Shown piece after piece: positions 28,200 to 37,201 of a stretch of 64,000 bases of DNA. The position numbers and the translations under genes were made by a program. The first letter of the stretch is position 1. Every line of letters starts with the position of its first letter. The stretch lies in assembly GCF_024611995.1 (NCBI RefSeq), contig NZ_CP102509.1:186001-250000 (forward strand), given 5' to 3'. This DNA is from Streptomyces sp. NBC_00162. GTDB lineage: Bacteria; Actinomycetota; Actinomycetes; Streptomycetales; Streptomycetaceae. Below the pieces are notes generated by a model that saw nothing but the letters and a program-made list of their open reading frames with translations, was not told where the DNA came from and did not search any database.

Positions 28200-28557
28200 T
28201 CACTCTGAAGAGCGGGCTGCCGCGGAGAAGTTCCTGGTGCCTCCGATCAGCAGGAGGTAGCAGGACAGGGCCGGGCGGATGGTGCGCGAGAGGGCCCCGT
28301 CCGTGGGACTGAGGCGGGCGGACCAGGCCGGCCAGAGCTGTGTCGGGGTCTTGCGGGCCCGCTCCGCAACCCGGGTTCCCGCTGAGCGTCCGGGCCTGCT
28401 CGGCAGTCGGTCCAGCGTGCGGTAACGCATCTGGTCAACACCCTTGAGGCGAGGTGCGAGGCTTGCGATGCAGACCGCCTCGAACAGCGGGCTGGTGTGG
28501 CGCCAGTGAAGATCGGCTTTGAGGGGAATGCTGCCGTCGGCGTCGCTGATCAGGTCG
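28200..28557 (-). pseudogene. 3' fragment of an unknown gene fused in frame to ISL3 debris
   Basis: The frame reads LKADLHWRHTSPLFEAVCIA, YRTLDRLPSRPG, PTQLWPAWSARLSPTDGAL and PALSCYLLLIGGTRNF. It resembles the middle of large Streptomyces proteins linked to mobile elements (TniQ- or HTH-associated), but I cannot name it. It has no start of its own and is joined in phase to the transposase fragment upstream at about 28557, so the apparent long gene is a chimera. Confidence 0.4.
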
Positions 28558-29345
28558 CTTCGGTTGACATGGCCCTCGAAGGCTCCGGAGTTCCACGGCT
28601 GCGAAAGTCCCGCGGTGACGGCCTCGAGGTCACGCTCCAAGTGCCGGGCGAATCGCTGGAGGCTGGGCAGGTCGGCGGTGGTCGCGGCTTCGATCCATGC
28701 CGGCAGCTGGTGGCCCTGCAACTGGGTGAGCATGTGGGCGAAGGAGCGGACGTGCCCGGCGAGTGCGTCCAGTTCGGGGCAGTTCGCCAGTACGTCCTTG
28801 AGCTGGATCTTGTCGCTCTCGGTCAGTGCTTCAGGGCGGGTGAGGATCCAGCGGGTGACGGCGCGGGCGGATGGCGGCCGGGGACCGACCGGCTGGGGTT
28901 TGCCGCGTAGGTTCCGGCTGACGTAGGCGCGAACGTTGCCGTAGCCGTCCGGGTAGCCCAGTTCCTTGATCTCCTCCCACAGTTTCCAGGCGTTGGTGCA
29001 GCCCTCCTGCCATCGCTGGTCGAGGTAGGACCTGTAGGCGTCGAGCTTGGTGGGGCGGTTTTGCCACTGGCCGGTGAACAACTGCTCCGGCTCTGCGGCA
29101 TGGGCAAAGCGGAGGACCGTGCTAAAGCCCATGCCGAGCTGCCGGGCGATGGACCGCTTGCTGTGGCCGGCGGCCAGGAGCGCGTGGACGGTGGCATGCC
29201 TGGCGCGGGTCCGCTCAGCGAACCGGTGCCCGGTCGGCCACGGCGATGGCGCGGGCAGCTCCGACGCTTGCTGAAGCTGTTCGGGCGGCGCCGGTGCCGG
29301 TCGCAGGCAGGCGCGGTGCTGGAAGACACACTTCTCGGCGGCTTC
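28558..29345 (-). pseudogene. ISL3-family transposase, C-terminal part
   Basis: The minus strand encodes GEAAEKCVFQHRACL, an embedded helix-turn-helix (SKRSIARQLGMGFSTVLRFA), LFTGQWQNRPTKLDAYR, NAWKLWEEIKELGYPDGYG, the linker before LTESDKIQLKDVLANCPELD, and WNSGAFEGHVNR. This is the long Streptomyces ISL3 transposase. The N-terminal zinc finger and first catalytic Asp are missing and it breaks off just after the EGHVNR catalytic Glu. Confidence 0.75.
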
Positions 29346-29431
29346 GCCGAACACCTCCCTGACCGTCGGCACCCCCACGCCGCGTGGGCGGTTGCCGTAC
29401 CGAGCAGCCGATGGGAGGTGGGCGCGCCGTG

Positions 29432-29727
29432 GTGATCCCCGCGAGCAGCCTGGAATATGTCAACGTCGCCATCGCCACCGCACCGGCCGGCGTCGAGCTC
29501 AGCGGCACACACCGCAGTTCGCGTTCCTGCCGGACACCAACCGGGCCAACCCCATCTCCGGCGACTGGCTCACCGGAGAGTGGGACGACGACGCTGCGCG
29601 CATCCTCGTCGGCCCCTCCGGAGGCGCGACAGCGCTCAGCCGCGGCCACTGGCACGTCTGGCTCCGCATCGACCCGCCCAACGACGAGCTCGTCGTCCGG
29701 CTCGCCGGGACGCTCCGAGTGACCTGA
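29432..29727 (+). pseudogene. Small prophage-type protein, one-base frameshift
   Basis: From GTG 29432 the frame reads VIPASSLEYVNVAIATAPAG, and after one missing base at about 29504-29512 continues TPQFAFLPDTNRANP, WLTGEWDDDAARILVGP and GHWHVWLRIDPPNDE, ending LRVT at 29727. Similar 95-110 residue beta-rich proteins occur in Streptomyces prophages among head-tail genes. The function is inferred only from that resemblance. Confidence 0.5.
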
Positions 29728-29814
29728 CCACGTCACGGACCGGTAACGCAGGCCGCCTGCCCGGCCCGAGCAGCGGATGATGCACCCCTCACGACCTACG
29801 TCCCTGGGGGATTC

Positions 29815-30407
29815 ATGCACGCCCGCACCACCGGCCTCGCTGCCACCGCCCTGCTGCTCTGCACCATCACCGCGTGCAGCAGCAGCGACAGCTCATCCAA
29901 CAAGGCCACCAGCAGCAGTCCGACACCCACCCCCACGACGAGCAGCCCCACCCCCTCCACCACCCCGACGGCGGACCCGGTCCTCGCTTTCGGGCAAACA
30001 GTGACGTTCGACGACCCGTCCGACAACGACCCGGTACGCGGCAACGCAACCGTCCTCGGCTACCGGCACAACATCCGCTCCGTCGGCTCCGCCGCCGACG
30101 AATCCGGGACCCCCGGCTACGTCTGGGCCGCCCTCGACATCAAGGTGTGCAGCGAGTCAGGCGCCTTCCTCGCGACGACCCCGCCGTGGACCCTCAGCTA
30201 CGCGGACGGGGCCCGTGTCAGCGCATCCAGCACCACGTACGGGGACTTCCCCAAGCCAGCGTTCCCCTTCGAGACGCAGCTGACCGCAGGCAAGTGCGTC
30301 AAGGGGAACATCGTCTTCGCCGTGCCCGACAGCCCCCGGCCGAGCACCATAATCTACGCCCCCAGTCACTGGACAAGCCCCGCGAGTGGACCGTTCCGCC
30401 CCAGTAA
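29815..30407 (+). pseudogene. Lipoprotein, one-base frameshift near the 3' end
   Basis: ATG 29815 follows GGGGG. The signal peptide ends in a lipobox TITAC-S (Cys about residue 21), followed by a Ser/Thr/Pro linker. The folded domain includes FGQTVTFDDPSDNDPVRG, PGYVWAALDIKVC and KGNIVFAVPDS, a DUF4352-like pattern. Near residue 190 one G is missing (cgcgag at 30381-30386); corrected, the protein ends WTVPPQ at 30407, about 197 residues. As written it would run 170 residues further in nonsense. Confidence 0.65.
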
Positions 30408-30421
30408 GCGAGGTGGCGCCC

Positions 30422-30694
30422 GTGGCCGACGACCCCCGCAACGGGCGCCCCTACTGCAGCCTCTGCGCCTGACAGCGCGCCCTACGCCTCCCCTGCTGGC
30501 TCTGCGGCCACGACATCACCGGCCCCGACGCAGGCAGGCACCCCGACGCGTTCACTCTCCATCACGTACAGCCCCTCAGCCGCAGCGGCGACCTCCTCGA
30601 CAAGGCCAACGCCCGCAGCGTCCACCGCAGGTGCAACACCTCCCGCGGCAACCGCACCAGCGTCCGCGTGCAGGGCTCATCGCGGAGGTGGTGA
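30422..30694 (+). pseudogene. HNH endonuclease with an internal stop
   Basis: GTG 30422 starts VADDPRNGRPYCSLCA, then an in-frame TGA (30470-30472), then ALRLPCWLCGHDITGPD, TLHHVQPLSRSGDLLDKANA and HRRCNTSRGNR. The CWLCGHDI, HHV and N...H residues form a standard HNH nuclease with a zinc site (C-x2-C ... C). Apart from the TGA the phase is constant, so this is a nonsense change or paired indels. HNH genes of this size flank terminases in actinophages. Confidence 0.6.
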
Positions 30695-31133
30695 CAGCCG
30701 TGCTGTACGTGGTCACCGGCCCCCGGCCGCAGGCGAGAGCAGCTGGATCCACGCCAAGGCCCGGGACGTCGTCATCGGCCTCGACCTCATGGCGCTCGCC
30801 ATGGCCGGCCCCGGGGCGGACCACCACAAGCACGACCCCACCCTGCTGCGGATCGTGCACCGTGCCCGGCAAGCAGCCATCCACGAGGCGGAGCGGCACC
30901 TCGCCACGACCGATGTCTACCTGATCCGCACCCTGCCCCAGCCCAAGGCGCTCGTCCGGTACAAGCGGCTGGGCGCGCGCATCGTGGCTGTCGATCCAGG
31001 CGAGGAGATCGTCCGCCGTCGGGTCCGTGACATGAGGCAGCCGGAGAAGGAAGGCGTGGTCACCGCCTGGTATCGGCAGAGGCGCAGGGGCGCACCCCGG
31101 GCATCGGCCCCGCAGTCGTCGCGCGCTTGGTGA
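30691..31133 (+). pseudogene. Prophage-type P-loop kinase, frameshift and altered Walker A
   Basis: The GTG at 30691 overlaps the HNH stop. The N-terminus is VTAVLYVVTG; one C is missing in the run at 30720-30724, after which the phase gives PAAGESSWIHAKARDVV, DLMALAMAGPGADHH, ALVRYKRLGARIVAVDPG and RRRVRDMRQPEKEGVV. The family P-loop is G-P-P-A-A-G-K-S-S; here the catalytic Lys codon reads Glu (gag). In actinophages this kinase-like protein often follows the HNH gene. With that substitution the protein should not bind ATP normally. Confidence 0.6.
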
Positions 31134-31386
31134 ACGAACGAAGCGAACTTGATCACGACTCAAGGTGTCTGCGGATCGTGACGGAGGGCCAGGTCAGGGG
31201 AGGGAGCGGATCAAAAGTTGAGCGACCGCACGGGCGACCCAAACTGGCAAGCAGTGTCGGTCACAGCTCAACTCGCCCGTCCCCGACCAACAGCAATCCC
31301 AAGGACTCCTGACACCTCCACTCCGATTGCGCACTGACAAACAACACAGATCATCAGCAAGACCGGAAGCGGTGCAGCATCAGAGG
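31134..31386. other. Intergenic stretch, nothing recognised
   Basis: These 253 bases between the prophage-like remnant and the small gene at 31387 show no gene or repeat that I can support. Confidence 0.35.
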
Positions 31387-31602
31387 TCAGGCTGCAGGCC
31401 GCTCTACCGGTTGCCAGTCCTCCACCGGCTTCGTGCGGAAGAAGCCTCTGTACACAAGACGAGTGAGCACCACCGCTCCCTCCCCGTACTCATGCAGCTC
31501 CTCGAAGGCCTCAGCTGCCGAGTCATATACGAACTTCTTCCCCTTCGCGTTCTGGATGACCCACTCCCGATCAGCCGCAACGCCAACCCCACCAGTCTGC
31601 AC
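31387..31602 (-). CDS. Small hypothetical protein, 71 residues
   Basis: The segment ADREWVIQNAKGKKFVYDSA, HEYGEGAVVLTRLVYRGFF and VEDWQPVERPAA is compact and clearly protein-like. I placed the start at GTG 31602; the frame has no better ATG, and the N-terminal residues may not be native. Composition is less GC-rich than average. It resembles short phage-borne proteins, but no family is recognised. Confidence 0.5.
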   Translation of the reverse strand: MQTGGVGVAADREWVIQNAKGKKFVYDSAAEAFEELHEYGEGAVVLTRLVYRGFFRTKPVEDWQPVERPAA

Positions 31603-31759
31603 AGCTCCCCCAACCCACAACACACAACGGAAACCACGATCGTATCCCCCTCCACGGCAGCCGCTCCGGACCGGCCGTCCTTCGACTACCTCCGTACATG
31701 GCGCCGCCCGGCAGGGAGGTGTATCCCGGCCGGACGCATTCAAGTCCGTGTGGTGCGTG

Positions 31760-31925
31760 TTATCCGATGGTGAGGAATGCGTTCCAGCCGTCTTCGTCGC
31801 GGCCGGATGCGGCGCCGAGGGTGGAGGTGCCGCCTTGGTAGAGCCACTGGTTGCCGAGGGTGTCGACGGCCCAGATGTCGGGGATGCCGTCGCCGGTGGC
31901 GTCGGCCGTGCCGAGGGTTGGCGAT
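31760..31925 (-). pseudogene. FG-GAP/VCBS-type protein, C-terminal fragment
   Basis: The frame encodes TLGTADATGDGIPDIWAVD and LGNQWLYQGGTSTLG and ends GWNAFLTIG at a TAA. This is an FG-GAP-like beta-propeller blade with a calcium-type D-x-T-G-D-G loop, as found at the ends of large secreted Streptomyces proteins. An in-frame stop lies just upstream (near 31926), and only about 54 codons remain. Confidence 0.55.
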
Positions 31926-32286
31926 GCTCAGTTGCTGTGAGCTGCGGTTCGCCAGGTAGGCCGGGACGAATCCGGCCCGCCGCCCGGCTGATCATGGCGA
32001 ATTCGGGGAGCGAGGGGACGCGGCCCGCATCGACTTGGATCTTCGCTCTGCCGCCACAGTGCCATCCGTCGCCATCGACAAACGCCTCCCGAAAAGGGAG
32101 GACATAGCCAGGGCCACCCCTTGCGGCGGACCCCGGAGGGCTTCCCCATCCCTGCACACGGCAGGCTCCGTCAAACCCGGTCTCAGGGGGCGAGCGACTG
32201 CGGTGACAACCACGTGGAGTCCCGCGGCATTTCACGGTCCGCCATCATGACCCCGGACAGGGCTTCCGTCTTGCCGAGTTCACGCA
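31926..32286. other. Intergenic stretch, no gene supported
   Basis: Frames on both strands are open, but none shows a family signature. On the minus strand near 31970-31930 the peptide YLANRSSQQLSIANP may be more of the FG-GAP relic in another phase. Confidence 0.3.
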
Positions 32287-32640
32287 TCACCAACGCGGCA
32301 GTATGAGCAGCGGAGAGATGAACACCATCCCCGAGTGGTCGGGCGAATGCGTCGCCGAGCACGTCGGCTCGGTGAGCCGCGGGGAGAGCTTGACGGCTCC
32401 ATTCCGCCTGGAGTCTGCGCTCGGACGCGCCAAGGTCCGCTGAGCGTGACGGCGAGCCAGTCCCGGGATCTGCTCAACGAAGGTCTGCCGTCCGCACAAG
32501 GTGTCCGCGCAGATGAACCGGCGGATCTGCAGGCGCAGAACCACACGCCTTTCCGCGCTGGGCAGATCAGCAGGAAACCGCACGAGACGTGGCGGGCCAG
32601 CAGCAGCACCTCGATCAAGGCCCTGGTGCCGGCGGTGTCA
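32287..32640 (-). pseudogene. ISL3-family transposase, N-terminal zinc-finger fragment
   Basis: The frame gives DLPSAERRVVLRLQIRRFIC, ADTLCGRQTFVEQIPGLARR and HAQRTL, the zinc-ribbon N-terminal domain of ISL3 transposases. The upstream part is in another phase and the sequence degenerates after TLARPS. It is on the same strand as the C-terminal ISL3 fragment at 28.6-29.3 kb. Confidence 0.55.
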
Positions 32641-32820
32641 CCGTGAGCCTTGACCGTGGCTGCCCAACAAGAACCCTGATTCGGTGAGCCTCCATAGGGC
32701 ATCGCGGAGCGCCCCCATGAAGCGAGCGGTAAGCGGCCGTGACTCCACACTCCTGCGACGCCCACACGATCCGGACCTGGGCCGGCCGTTCCTGCAGGGA
32801 CGCGCTGCTAGCGTGGACGC

Positions 32821-33342
32821 GTGACGACTTGTGCAGAATGCAGCTTCGAGTACGAACTCGCCCTGGCTCCTGCGGTTTCGGCTCTCGCCAAGGGGCACGC
32901 GAGCGAATACGCGGACCTCCTGAAGCAAGAACCGTCCTTGCTCCAGCTGAGACCGGCGCCGCAGGTGTGGTCACCCCTCGAGTACTCCTGCCACATGCGC
33001 GATGTTCTGCTAGTCCAGCGGGAACGGGTGCTGGCCGCTCGGCGTCTCGACGGGCTGGTCGCTGAGTCCATGGGACGTGACGAGCGGGTTGAGCACGACG
33101 GATACGCCCTGCAAACGCCTACCGATGTTGCCCGCCAGCTTCATGACGCGACACTGCTGTTCGCCAATGTCCTCGACCGGCTGTCGCCCGACGACTGGGA
33201 CCGCACACTGACGTACACCTATCCCCAGCGGGAGGAACGCTCACTGCGCTGGCTCGCCGTGCACACCCTGCACGAGTTGCGCCACCACCTTCTCGACATG
33301 CGTCGTCAACTGGAACCCCCAAGTCGTCGGCTAACCCTCTGA
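32821..33342 (+). CDS. DinB-like protein
   Basis: A four-helix-bundle DinB/YfiT-type protein of 173 residues. The metal-binding His triad is visible as SCHMRD and HTLHELRHHLLD (near residue 147). In actinobacteria these proteins are often mycothiol- or metal-dependent transferases used in detoxification. The start is GTG 32821. The N-terminal CAECSFEYE adds a Cys pair. No co-oriented partner is adjacent. Confidence 0.82.
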   Translation: MTTCAECSFEYELALAPAVSALAKGHASEYADLLKQEPSLLQLRPAPQVWSPLEYSCHMRDVLLVQRERVLAARRLDGLVAESMGRDERVEHDGYALQTPTDVARQLHDATLLFANVLDRLSPDDWDRTLTYTYPQREERSLRWLAVHTLHELRHHLLDMRRQLEPPSRRLTL

Positions 33343-33640
33343 CGAGCCGCCTGGGTTGCAGGAACCGGCGCCCCCACAAGAAACCAAGGAGAAGAGGAAA
33401 TTTCCGGCGGAACGGCCCAAAATCGACTCGCAGAATGAGGCCTCAGAGCCCCGATCTCGATCGTGCTGGTGTGATGTGACGTTCCTTCACCACGGAGGCC
33501 CTCAGTGAGGCACTCAGCGCTTCCTTGCCGTCCCGGGCCGACTCCAGCATTCTCCTGGATCGCCTGATCGGCGCAATGGTGACTGGTCCCGTGAGTTGGC
33601 CCGAGGTGTGAGTTCTGGATCCCTACCAGTCTCGGGACAG
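33343..33640. other. Intergenic stretch, nothing recognised
   Basis: I see no convincing gene on either strand between the DinB-like gene and the HEAT fragment. Confidence 0.35.
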
Positions 33641-33790
33641 GCCGACACCCTCGGCCGGATCGGCCCGTTTGCCGCGATGGTACTGCCGGGCCTCCGAAAC
33701 ATGCTGACCGCCGGCTACGAGTGGACCCGGGTACACGCCGCGACCGCACTGTGGGACATCGAGGGCGAGGCAGGGCCCCTGGCGGAGCCG
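33641..33790 (+). pseudogene. HEAT-repeat protein fragment
   Basis: Fifty codons read RIGPFAAMVLPGLRNMLTAG and WTRVHAATALWDIEGEAGP, the repeat unit of Streptomyces HEAT-repeat proteins. The sequence then leaves the family at AEPDVRG. There is no start or stop belonging to it, so it is a scar. Confidence 0.5.
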
Positions 33791-33899
33791 GATGTACGAG
33801 GTCCGGCACCTCGGTGCACTGCGCTTGGAGCGCCACAGCCTCTCGCACGGTCGGCAGCCGAGGAATCAGGGTGCGAAGAAGCGCGTGAGCGCTTCGACG

Positions 33900-34019
33900 G
33901 GTGGGACCCTTCAGTCCCTGACGAAGGCCGAGTTGTACAAGAAGGCCACCGCCGCTAGCATCCCCGGCTGCTCCACCATGACCCACGACGAACTCGCCGA
34001 CGCCCCCTCCCGCACCTGA
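33900..34019 (+). pseudogene. Rho-N/SAP-like C-terminal fragment
   Basis: The frame ends LTKAELYKKATAASIPGCST, then MTHDELADAPSRT and a stop. This is the small Rho-N-like helical motif (K-x-E-L-Y ... G-x-S-x-M-x-x-D-E-L) that closes several Streptomyces stress and plasmid-stability proteins. The body of the protein is missing. Confidence 0.45.
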
Positions 34020-34170
34020 CATCGGACTTGAGGACGCGGGTGACACGGTGAGGGTGTGGCTGGTGGTCGGACCCGTTGAGCCGGGCACTCGTGCGGTTGG
34101 CCGAGTGCTGAATGCTGGCGTGCCGGGGCTGTCGAAATCGTGATCCACACCTCTTTCGATCACACGTACG

Positions 34171-34965
34171 ATGCTCGACATGATCGCCCTGTCCGTGGAC
34201 ACAACATCGCAAAGTTTCGCCGCCGGCCAGGTGGTCGGAGTCCTCGCCGTCGCCCTCATCGCCATCGTGGCGCTCTGGAAGCTCACCGGCGCCTGGCGCG
34301 CTCCCTCGACCCCGCCCGGCGGCGACCCCGCCGCGACCGCTCGGGTGGAGAGCAAGCGCCGCCTGCTTCTCATCGGTATGACCGTGCTGATAGCCGCTGC
34401 CGCAGGGGTGAAGGCCACGGCCTCCTACAACCCGGAACCCCGGGCCTCCGAGACGACAGCGACCGGGCCCGTTTCCGAGGGCCAGGGCGCGGCGGCGGAC
34501 GCACCGCGCACCATCGCCCTGCCGGACAGCTTCTCGGACTTCCGGCTGTTGACGGGTGCGGCCGCGGAGCGGACCGAGGCTGAGGTGATGGCGGGTCGCA
34601 AGCTGCCCGAAGGGGCGAAGGTCGGCTACTACGACAAGGGTGGGGACGAGAACCTCGAGCTTTTCGTCGTCGTCCGCAGCGCGGAGTGGGATCCCAAGGT
34701 GTACGACGAGAAGGCGACCACGTCGATCTCGCAGGAGTTCCGCAACTTCTTCGCCGCTGCGAAAGCCCACGACGTGACCCGCTTCGACGCGGGGCCGTAC
34801 GGCGGGGGCCTCAGCTGCGGCCTCGCAATGGGGCTGGACGGCGACCAGTCCGTGTGTGCCTGGAGCGACGCCACCACCTTCGGCGCAGTACGTCTGGTCC
34901 GAGAGGCCCGCCTCCCCAACGCCGCGCAGACCACCCTCACACTCCGCAACGCCGCCACCCACTGA
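34171..34965 (+). CDS. Membrane protein, 264 residues
   Basis: Two hydrophobic helices (about residues 19-38 and 64-82) are followed by a roughly 170-residue domain that is probably extracytoplasmic. That domain contains DSFSDFRLLTGAAAERTEAE, KVGYYDKGGDENLELFVV and CGLAMGLDGDQSVCAWSD with two Cys. The architecture is a common Streptomyces surface-protein type without a known role. No Shine-Dalgarno is clear at ATG 34171; ATG 34180 is an alternative. Confidence 0.75.
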   Translation: MLDMIALSVDTTSQSFAAGQVVGVLAVALIAIVALWKLTGAWRAPSTPPGGDPAATARVESKRRLLLIGMTVLIAAAAGVKATASYNPEPRASETTATGPVSEGQGAAADAPRTIALPDSFSDFRLLTGAAAERTEAEVMAGRKLPEGAKVGYYDKGGDENLELFVVVRSAEWDPKVYDEKATTSISQEFRNFFAAAKAHDVTRFDAGPYGGGLSCGLAMGLDGDQSVCAWSDATTFGAVRLVREARLPNAAQTTLTLRNAATH

Positions 34966-35108
34966 CCACACACCGACCCCTCCTGGTCGGCCTTGCACAC
35001 GCCCGCACGCGGCCCTGGGGTTGTACAGGTCCTGGGTAACTTGTTCGACAACAGGCCGAACCGGACCCAGACGAACCATTGGACAGAGCGGACGAAGGTG
35101 AATTGACC

Positions 35109-35525
35109 ATGGGCCGAAAGATCCTCTTCGGTGCCCTGGCCTCGAGCGCCATCGCAGCCCTCGCCGGCGTCCTCTACGTGTGGAGCGGCAGCCCGGGCCT
35201 CAGCACAGGAAGCGTCTCCGCACAGAAGCTGGCAGGGTCGTGGAAGGCGAAGGACGGCGCCGAGATCGAATTCAGTGAGGATGGGGCGTTCTGCAGCCAC
35301 TCCTTCCCCATCGGCGACGGCCGGCGGACCGACTCCTGCGGCACCTGGGAGCTCGGAGATTCCGGCACCGCTGCCGACCAGGCGATCGACCTCCACTTCA
35401 ACCAGCCGAAAAAGACCCTGACTTCGCTGCTCCGGGTGTCCGGCGAGCAGGCGACCGGTGGCCTCTACTTCACTGAAGACATCGACGATCCCGGAAATTC
35501 TGTGCAGTTCCACCGCAGGGCCTGA
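35109..35525 (+). CDS. Exported/anchored small protein with a lipocalin-like domain
   Basis: ATG 35109 is preceded by AAGGTGA. One N-terminal hydrophobic helix (about residues 5-24) anchors or exports the protein. The domain LAGSWKAKDGAEIEFSEDG, FPIGDGRRTDSCGTWELG and TSLLRVSGEQATGGLYF resembles lipocalin-like beta-barrels (G-x-W near the start). It is 138 residues long, in the same orientation as the gene at 34171 and possibly co-transcribed. Confidence 0.7.
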   Translation: MGRKILFGALASSAIAALAGVLYVWSGSPGLSTGSVSAQKLAGSWKAKDGAEIEFSEDGAFCSHSFPIGDGRRTDSCGTWELGDSGTAADQAIDLHFNQPKKTLTSLLRVSGEQATGGLYFTEDIDDPGNSVQFHRRA

Positions 35526-35904
35526 CCGATCACGCCCTTGACAGCCTTGGCGTAGCCGGCACGCCAGGCCGGGTCGGCCATCTGGAACCCGGAGGGCAGC
35601 CGCAGCTCGACGGCGCACCGTGCGCCGGCCTCGGGGCGCCGTGTTCGAGCCTCGCGACGTCAGGACCGACTGTTCGCCGTGTCTGTGAGGGCTTCTGCGA
35701 ACTAGTCGTGGGCTGCGTGCCCGCTCGATGCTGGCGCGCAGGGCTTCCATGAGGTCGACGGCGCCGGTGGCCTCGGCCGGGGGCTGGTCGGGGTGCGGCC
35801 CCGTCGCGGCCAGGATGGCCAGGCCGCACCCCGTACTAGGGAACCTACCCGCCTCGCTAGCGTCCCATTTGTGGCCTGGGAGCCGGATCACGTGCCCGGT
35901 CGGC
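35526..35904. other. Intergenic stretch with a short coding relic
   Basis: The minus strand at about 35640-35535 reads VELRLPSGFQMADPAWRAGY and then AKAVKGVIGQ, which looks like the end of a lost gene. The remainder holds no recognised feature. Confidence 0.35.
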
Positions 35905-36257
35905 TCAGGCTTCCAGCATCCCCAGCCCGGAGTCGGCCCGGCAGATCGGGCACGCCTCCACCCCTGCACGAGGGCCTGGGTGGCCTGCTCGCGGGTGGCG
36001 GGGCGGGAGCGCGCCGTGCCCATGGAGCAGTCCCCGGCGTGGACCATCACAGGCCGTCGCACCGCGCCGATCCCGTACTGGATCCGCCACTCGACCTCGG
36101 GCACGGGCCGGTGCTCGGTCTCGGACAGGCGCTGGTCGCGGCGGGCTTCGGCGATCAGCGCCCGGACCTCGACCAGGAGCGCGTACAGCTGTCGCTCCAC
36201 CACCTCCAGCCGGGCCAGATCCGGCGGGAAGAGCGTGCGCGGATCACGCCGGGCCAC
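35905..36257 (-). pseudogene. DUF6233-family protein, one-base frameshift
   Basis: From GTG 36257 the frame reads VARRDPRTLFPPDLARLEVV, a coiled segment, EWRIQYGIGAVRRPVMVH, AGDCSMG and REQATQALVQG. At a four-C run (35961-35964) one base is missing; the corrected ending is VEACPICRADSGLGMLEA at 35905, matching the normal DUF6233 C-terminus. The corrected length is about 117 residues. It is the second member of this family in the window and follows the gene at 36260 with almost no gap. Confidence 0.7.
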
Positions 36258-36259
36258 TG

Positions 36260-36600
36260 CTACCCCGCAGCCGGTCCGGCCTCGTGGGCCCGCTTGAGTG
36301 CCATCCGGGCGGAGACGACCTTCTCGCGCTCCACGCTCTGCCAGAACGCGTCGGTCATCACGGCGCCAGCCAGGCGCCGCTGCCTGGACTCCAGCCGCGC
36401 CATCAGCGTCTTCTGCTCCTCGGTGTAGCCGGGACTCGGCGGTACGTCGCCGCGGCTCGAGTAGCGGCCCTCCTCCGCTGTCCACCCGGGGAGGGGTTCC
36501 ACCGACCAGGGCAAGGTCGCACACAGGGCCGAGTACTCGGCGCGGACACGGTGGAGCTGGGCCTGCACGGCCCGGAGACGCGGGGGAAATCGAAGGACAT
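36260..36600 (-). pseudogene. Small Streptomyces protein, one-base frameshift
   Basis: ATG 36600 gives MSFDFP; a five-base run at 36582-36586 should be six, after which the phase gives PRLRAVQAQLHRVRAEYSAL, WSVEPLPGWTAEE and TDAFWQSVEREKVVSARMAL, ending AGPAAG. I recognise the pattern as a roughly 115-residue helical protein recurring in Streptomyces accessory regions beside DUF6233 genes. Function unknown. The stop is two bases before the next start, so the two form an operon. Confidence 0.6.
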
Positions 36601-36682
36601 ACCGGCATCGTACGCCCGTTCGATTTCGTGGGGCTACATGCCACGCTCGCACAAATAATCGAACAAATGATGTAATCCAGCC

Positions 36683-36991
36683 ATGGCGCAAAACCGCTTC
36701 CCGGAGGAGCTGATCCACCTCAAACAGGCTCAGATCCGTACCTACAACCGCCTAGTCCAGCGGCCCCCCACGGGCGCCGAGGCGCTGCGGTCCGAGCTGA
36801 CCCTGCTCTCCCTCCAAGTCCGCTCCCATCCCCACTGGCACGGCCGGCGCCCAAGCGCACGGGAGCTGGTCGACCTGCAACGCCAGGCCGAGGCCGCGCC
36901 CGGCGGCGAGAGCGAGCTGATCGTCGAGTTCCGCGACGGCGCATTCACGGTCCGCCCGCCCACCGCCACCCGGCCAGCGGCGTCCTCCTGA
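36683..36991 (+). CDS. Hypothetical protein, 102 residues
   Basis: A soluble helical protein: FPEELIHLKQAQIRTYNRLV, LRSELTLLSLQVRSHPHW and ARELVDLQRQAEAAPGGE. It is divergent from the operon at 36600, 82 bases away, a pairing I have seen in other streptomycetes. There is no clear ribosome binding site at ATG 36683. Function unknown. Confidence 0.65.
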   Translation: MAQNRFPEELIHLKQAQIRTYNRLVQRPPTGAEALRSELTLLSLQVRSHPHWHGRRPSARELVDLQRQAEAAPGGESELIVEFRDGAFTVRPPTATRPAASS

Positions 36992-37046
36992 CCGAGGGTG
37001 GGCACACCAGGCGCAGAGCGGCGAGACGAAGCCAGGTGTGGTCCTC

Positions 37047-37098
37047 CTTTCCCGCACCCAGCAGTCTGGCGCATGACAGCCGCCGGCTACCTCAACAG
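37047..37098. repeat. 52-bp direct repeat, copy 1
   Basis: This copy begins ctttcccgcacccagcagtc and ends ggctacctcaacag. It matches 38499-38550 with one difference (a/g). The copies bracket the HEAT-like gene, IS110 scrap and the hypothetical gene at 38173. Confidence 0.75.
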
Positions 37099-37201
37099 TT
37101 TTCACCGCGGTCAGCGTGGTGCGTGAGGTGAAATGGGGGTCGCTTGGCGTCGCAGGACAGCAGCAGGACTGGAGTGCGTGGTGGGGACGATACTCAAGGG
37201 C

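Noticed and set aside
29815..30924. A single 369-residue lipoprotein
   Set aside because: The sequence after about residue 190 becomes Arg/Pro-rich nonsense and crosses the HNH gene in another phase; a one-base repair ends the protein naturally at 30407.
33306..34418. A 370-codon minus-strand open frame
   Set aside because: It is antisense to the HEAT and Rho-N remnants and the membrane protein start, with no recognisable protein character.
34629..36644. A 671-codon minus-strand open frame
   Set aside because: It is a chance joining of the antisense of two plus-strand genes with the real, frameshifted DUF6233 gene; only the 35905-36257 part is coding.
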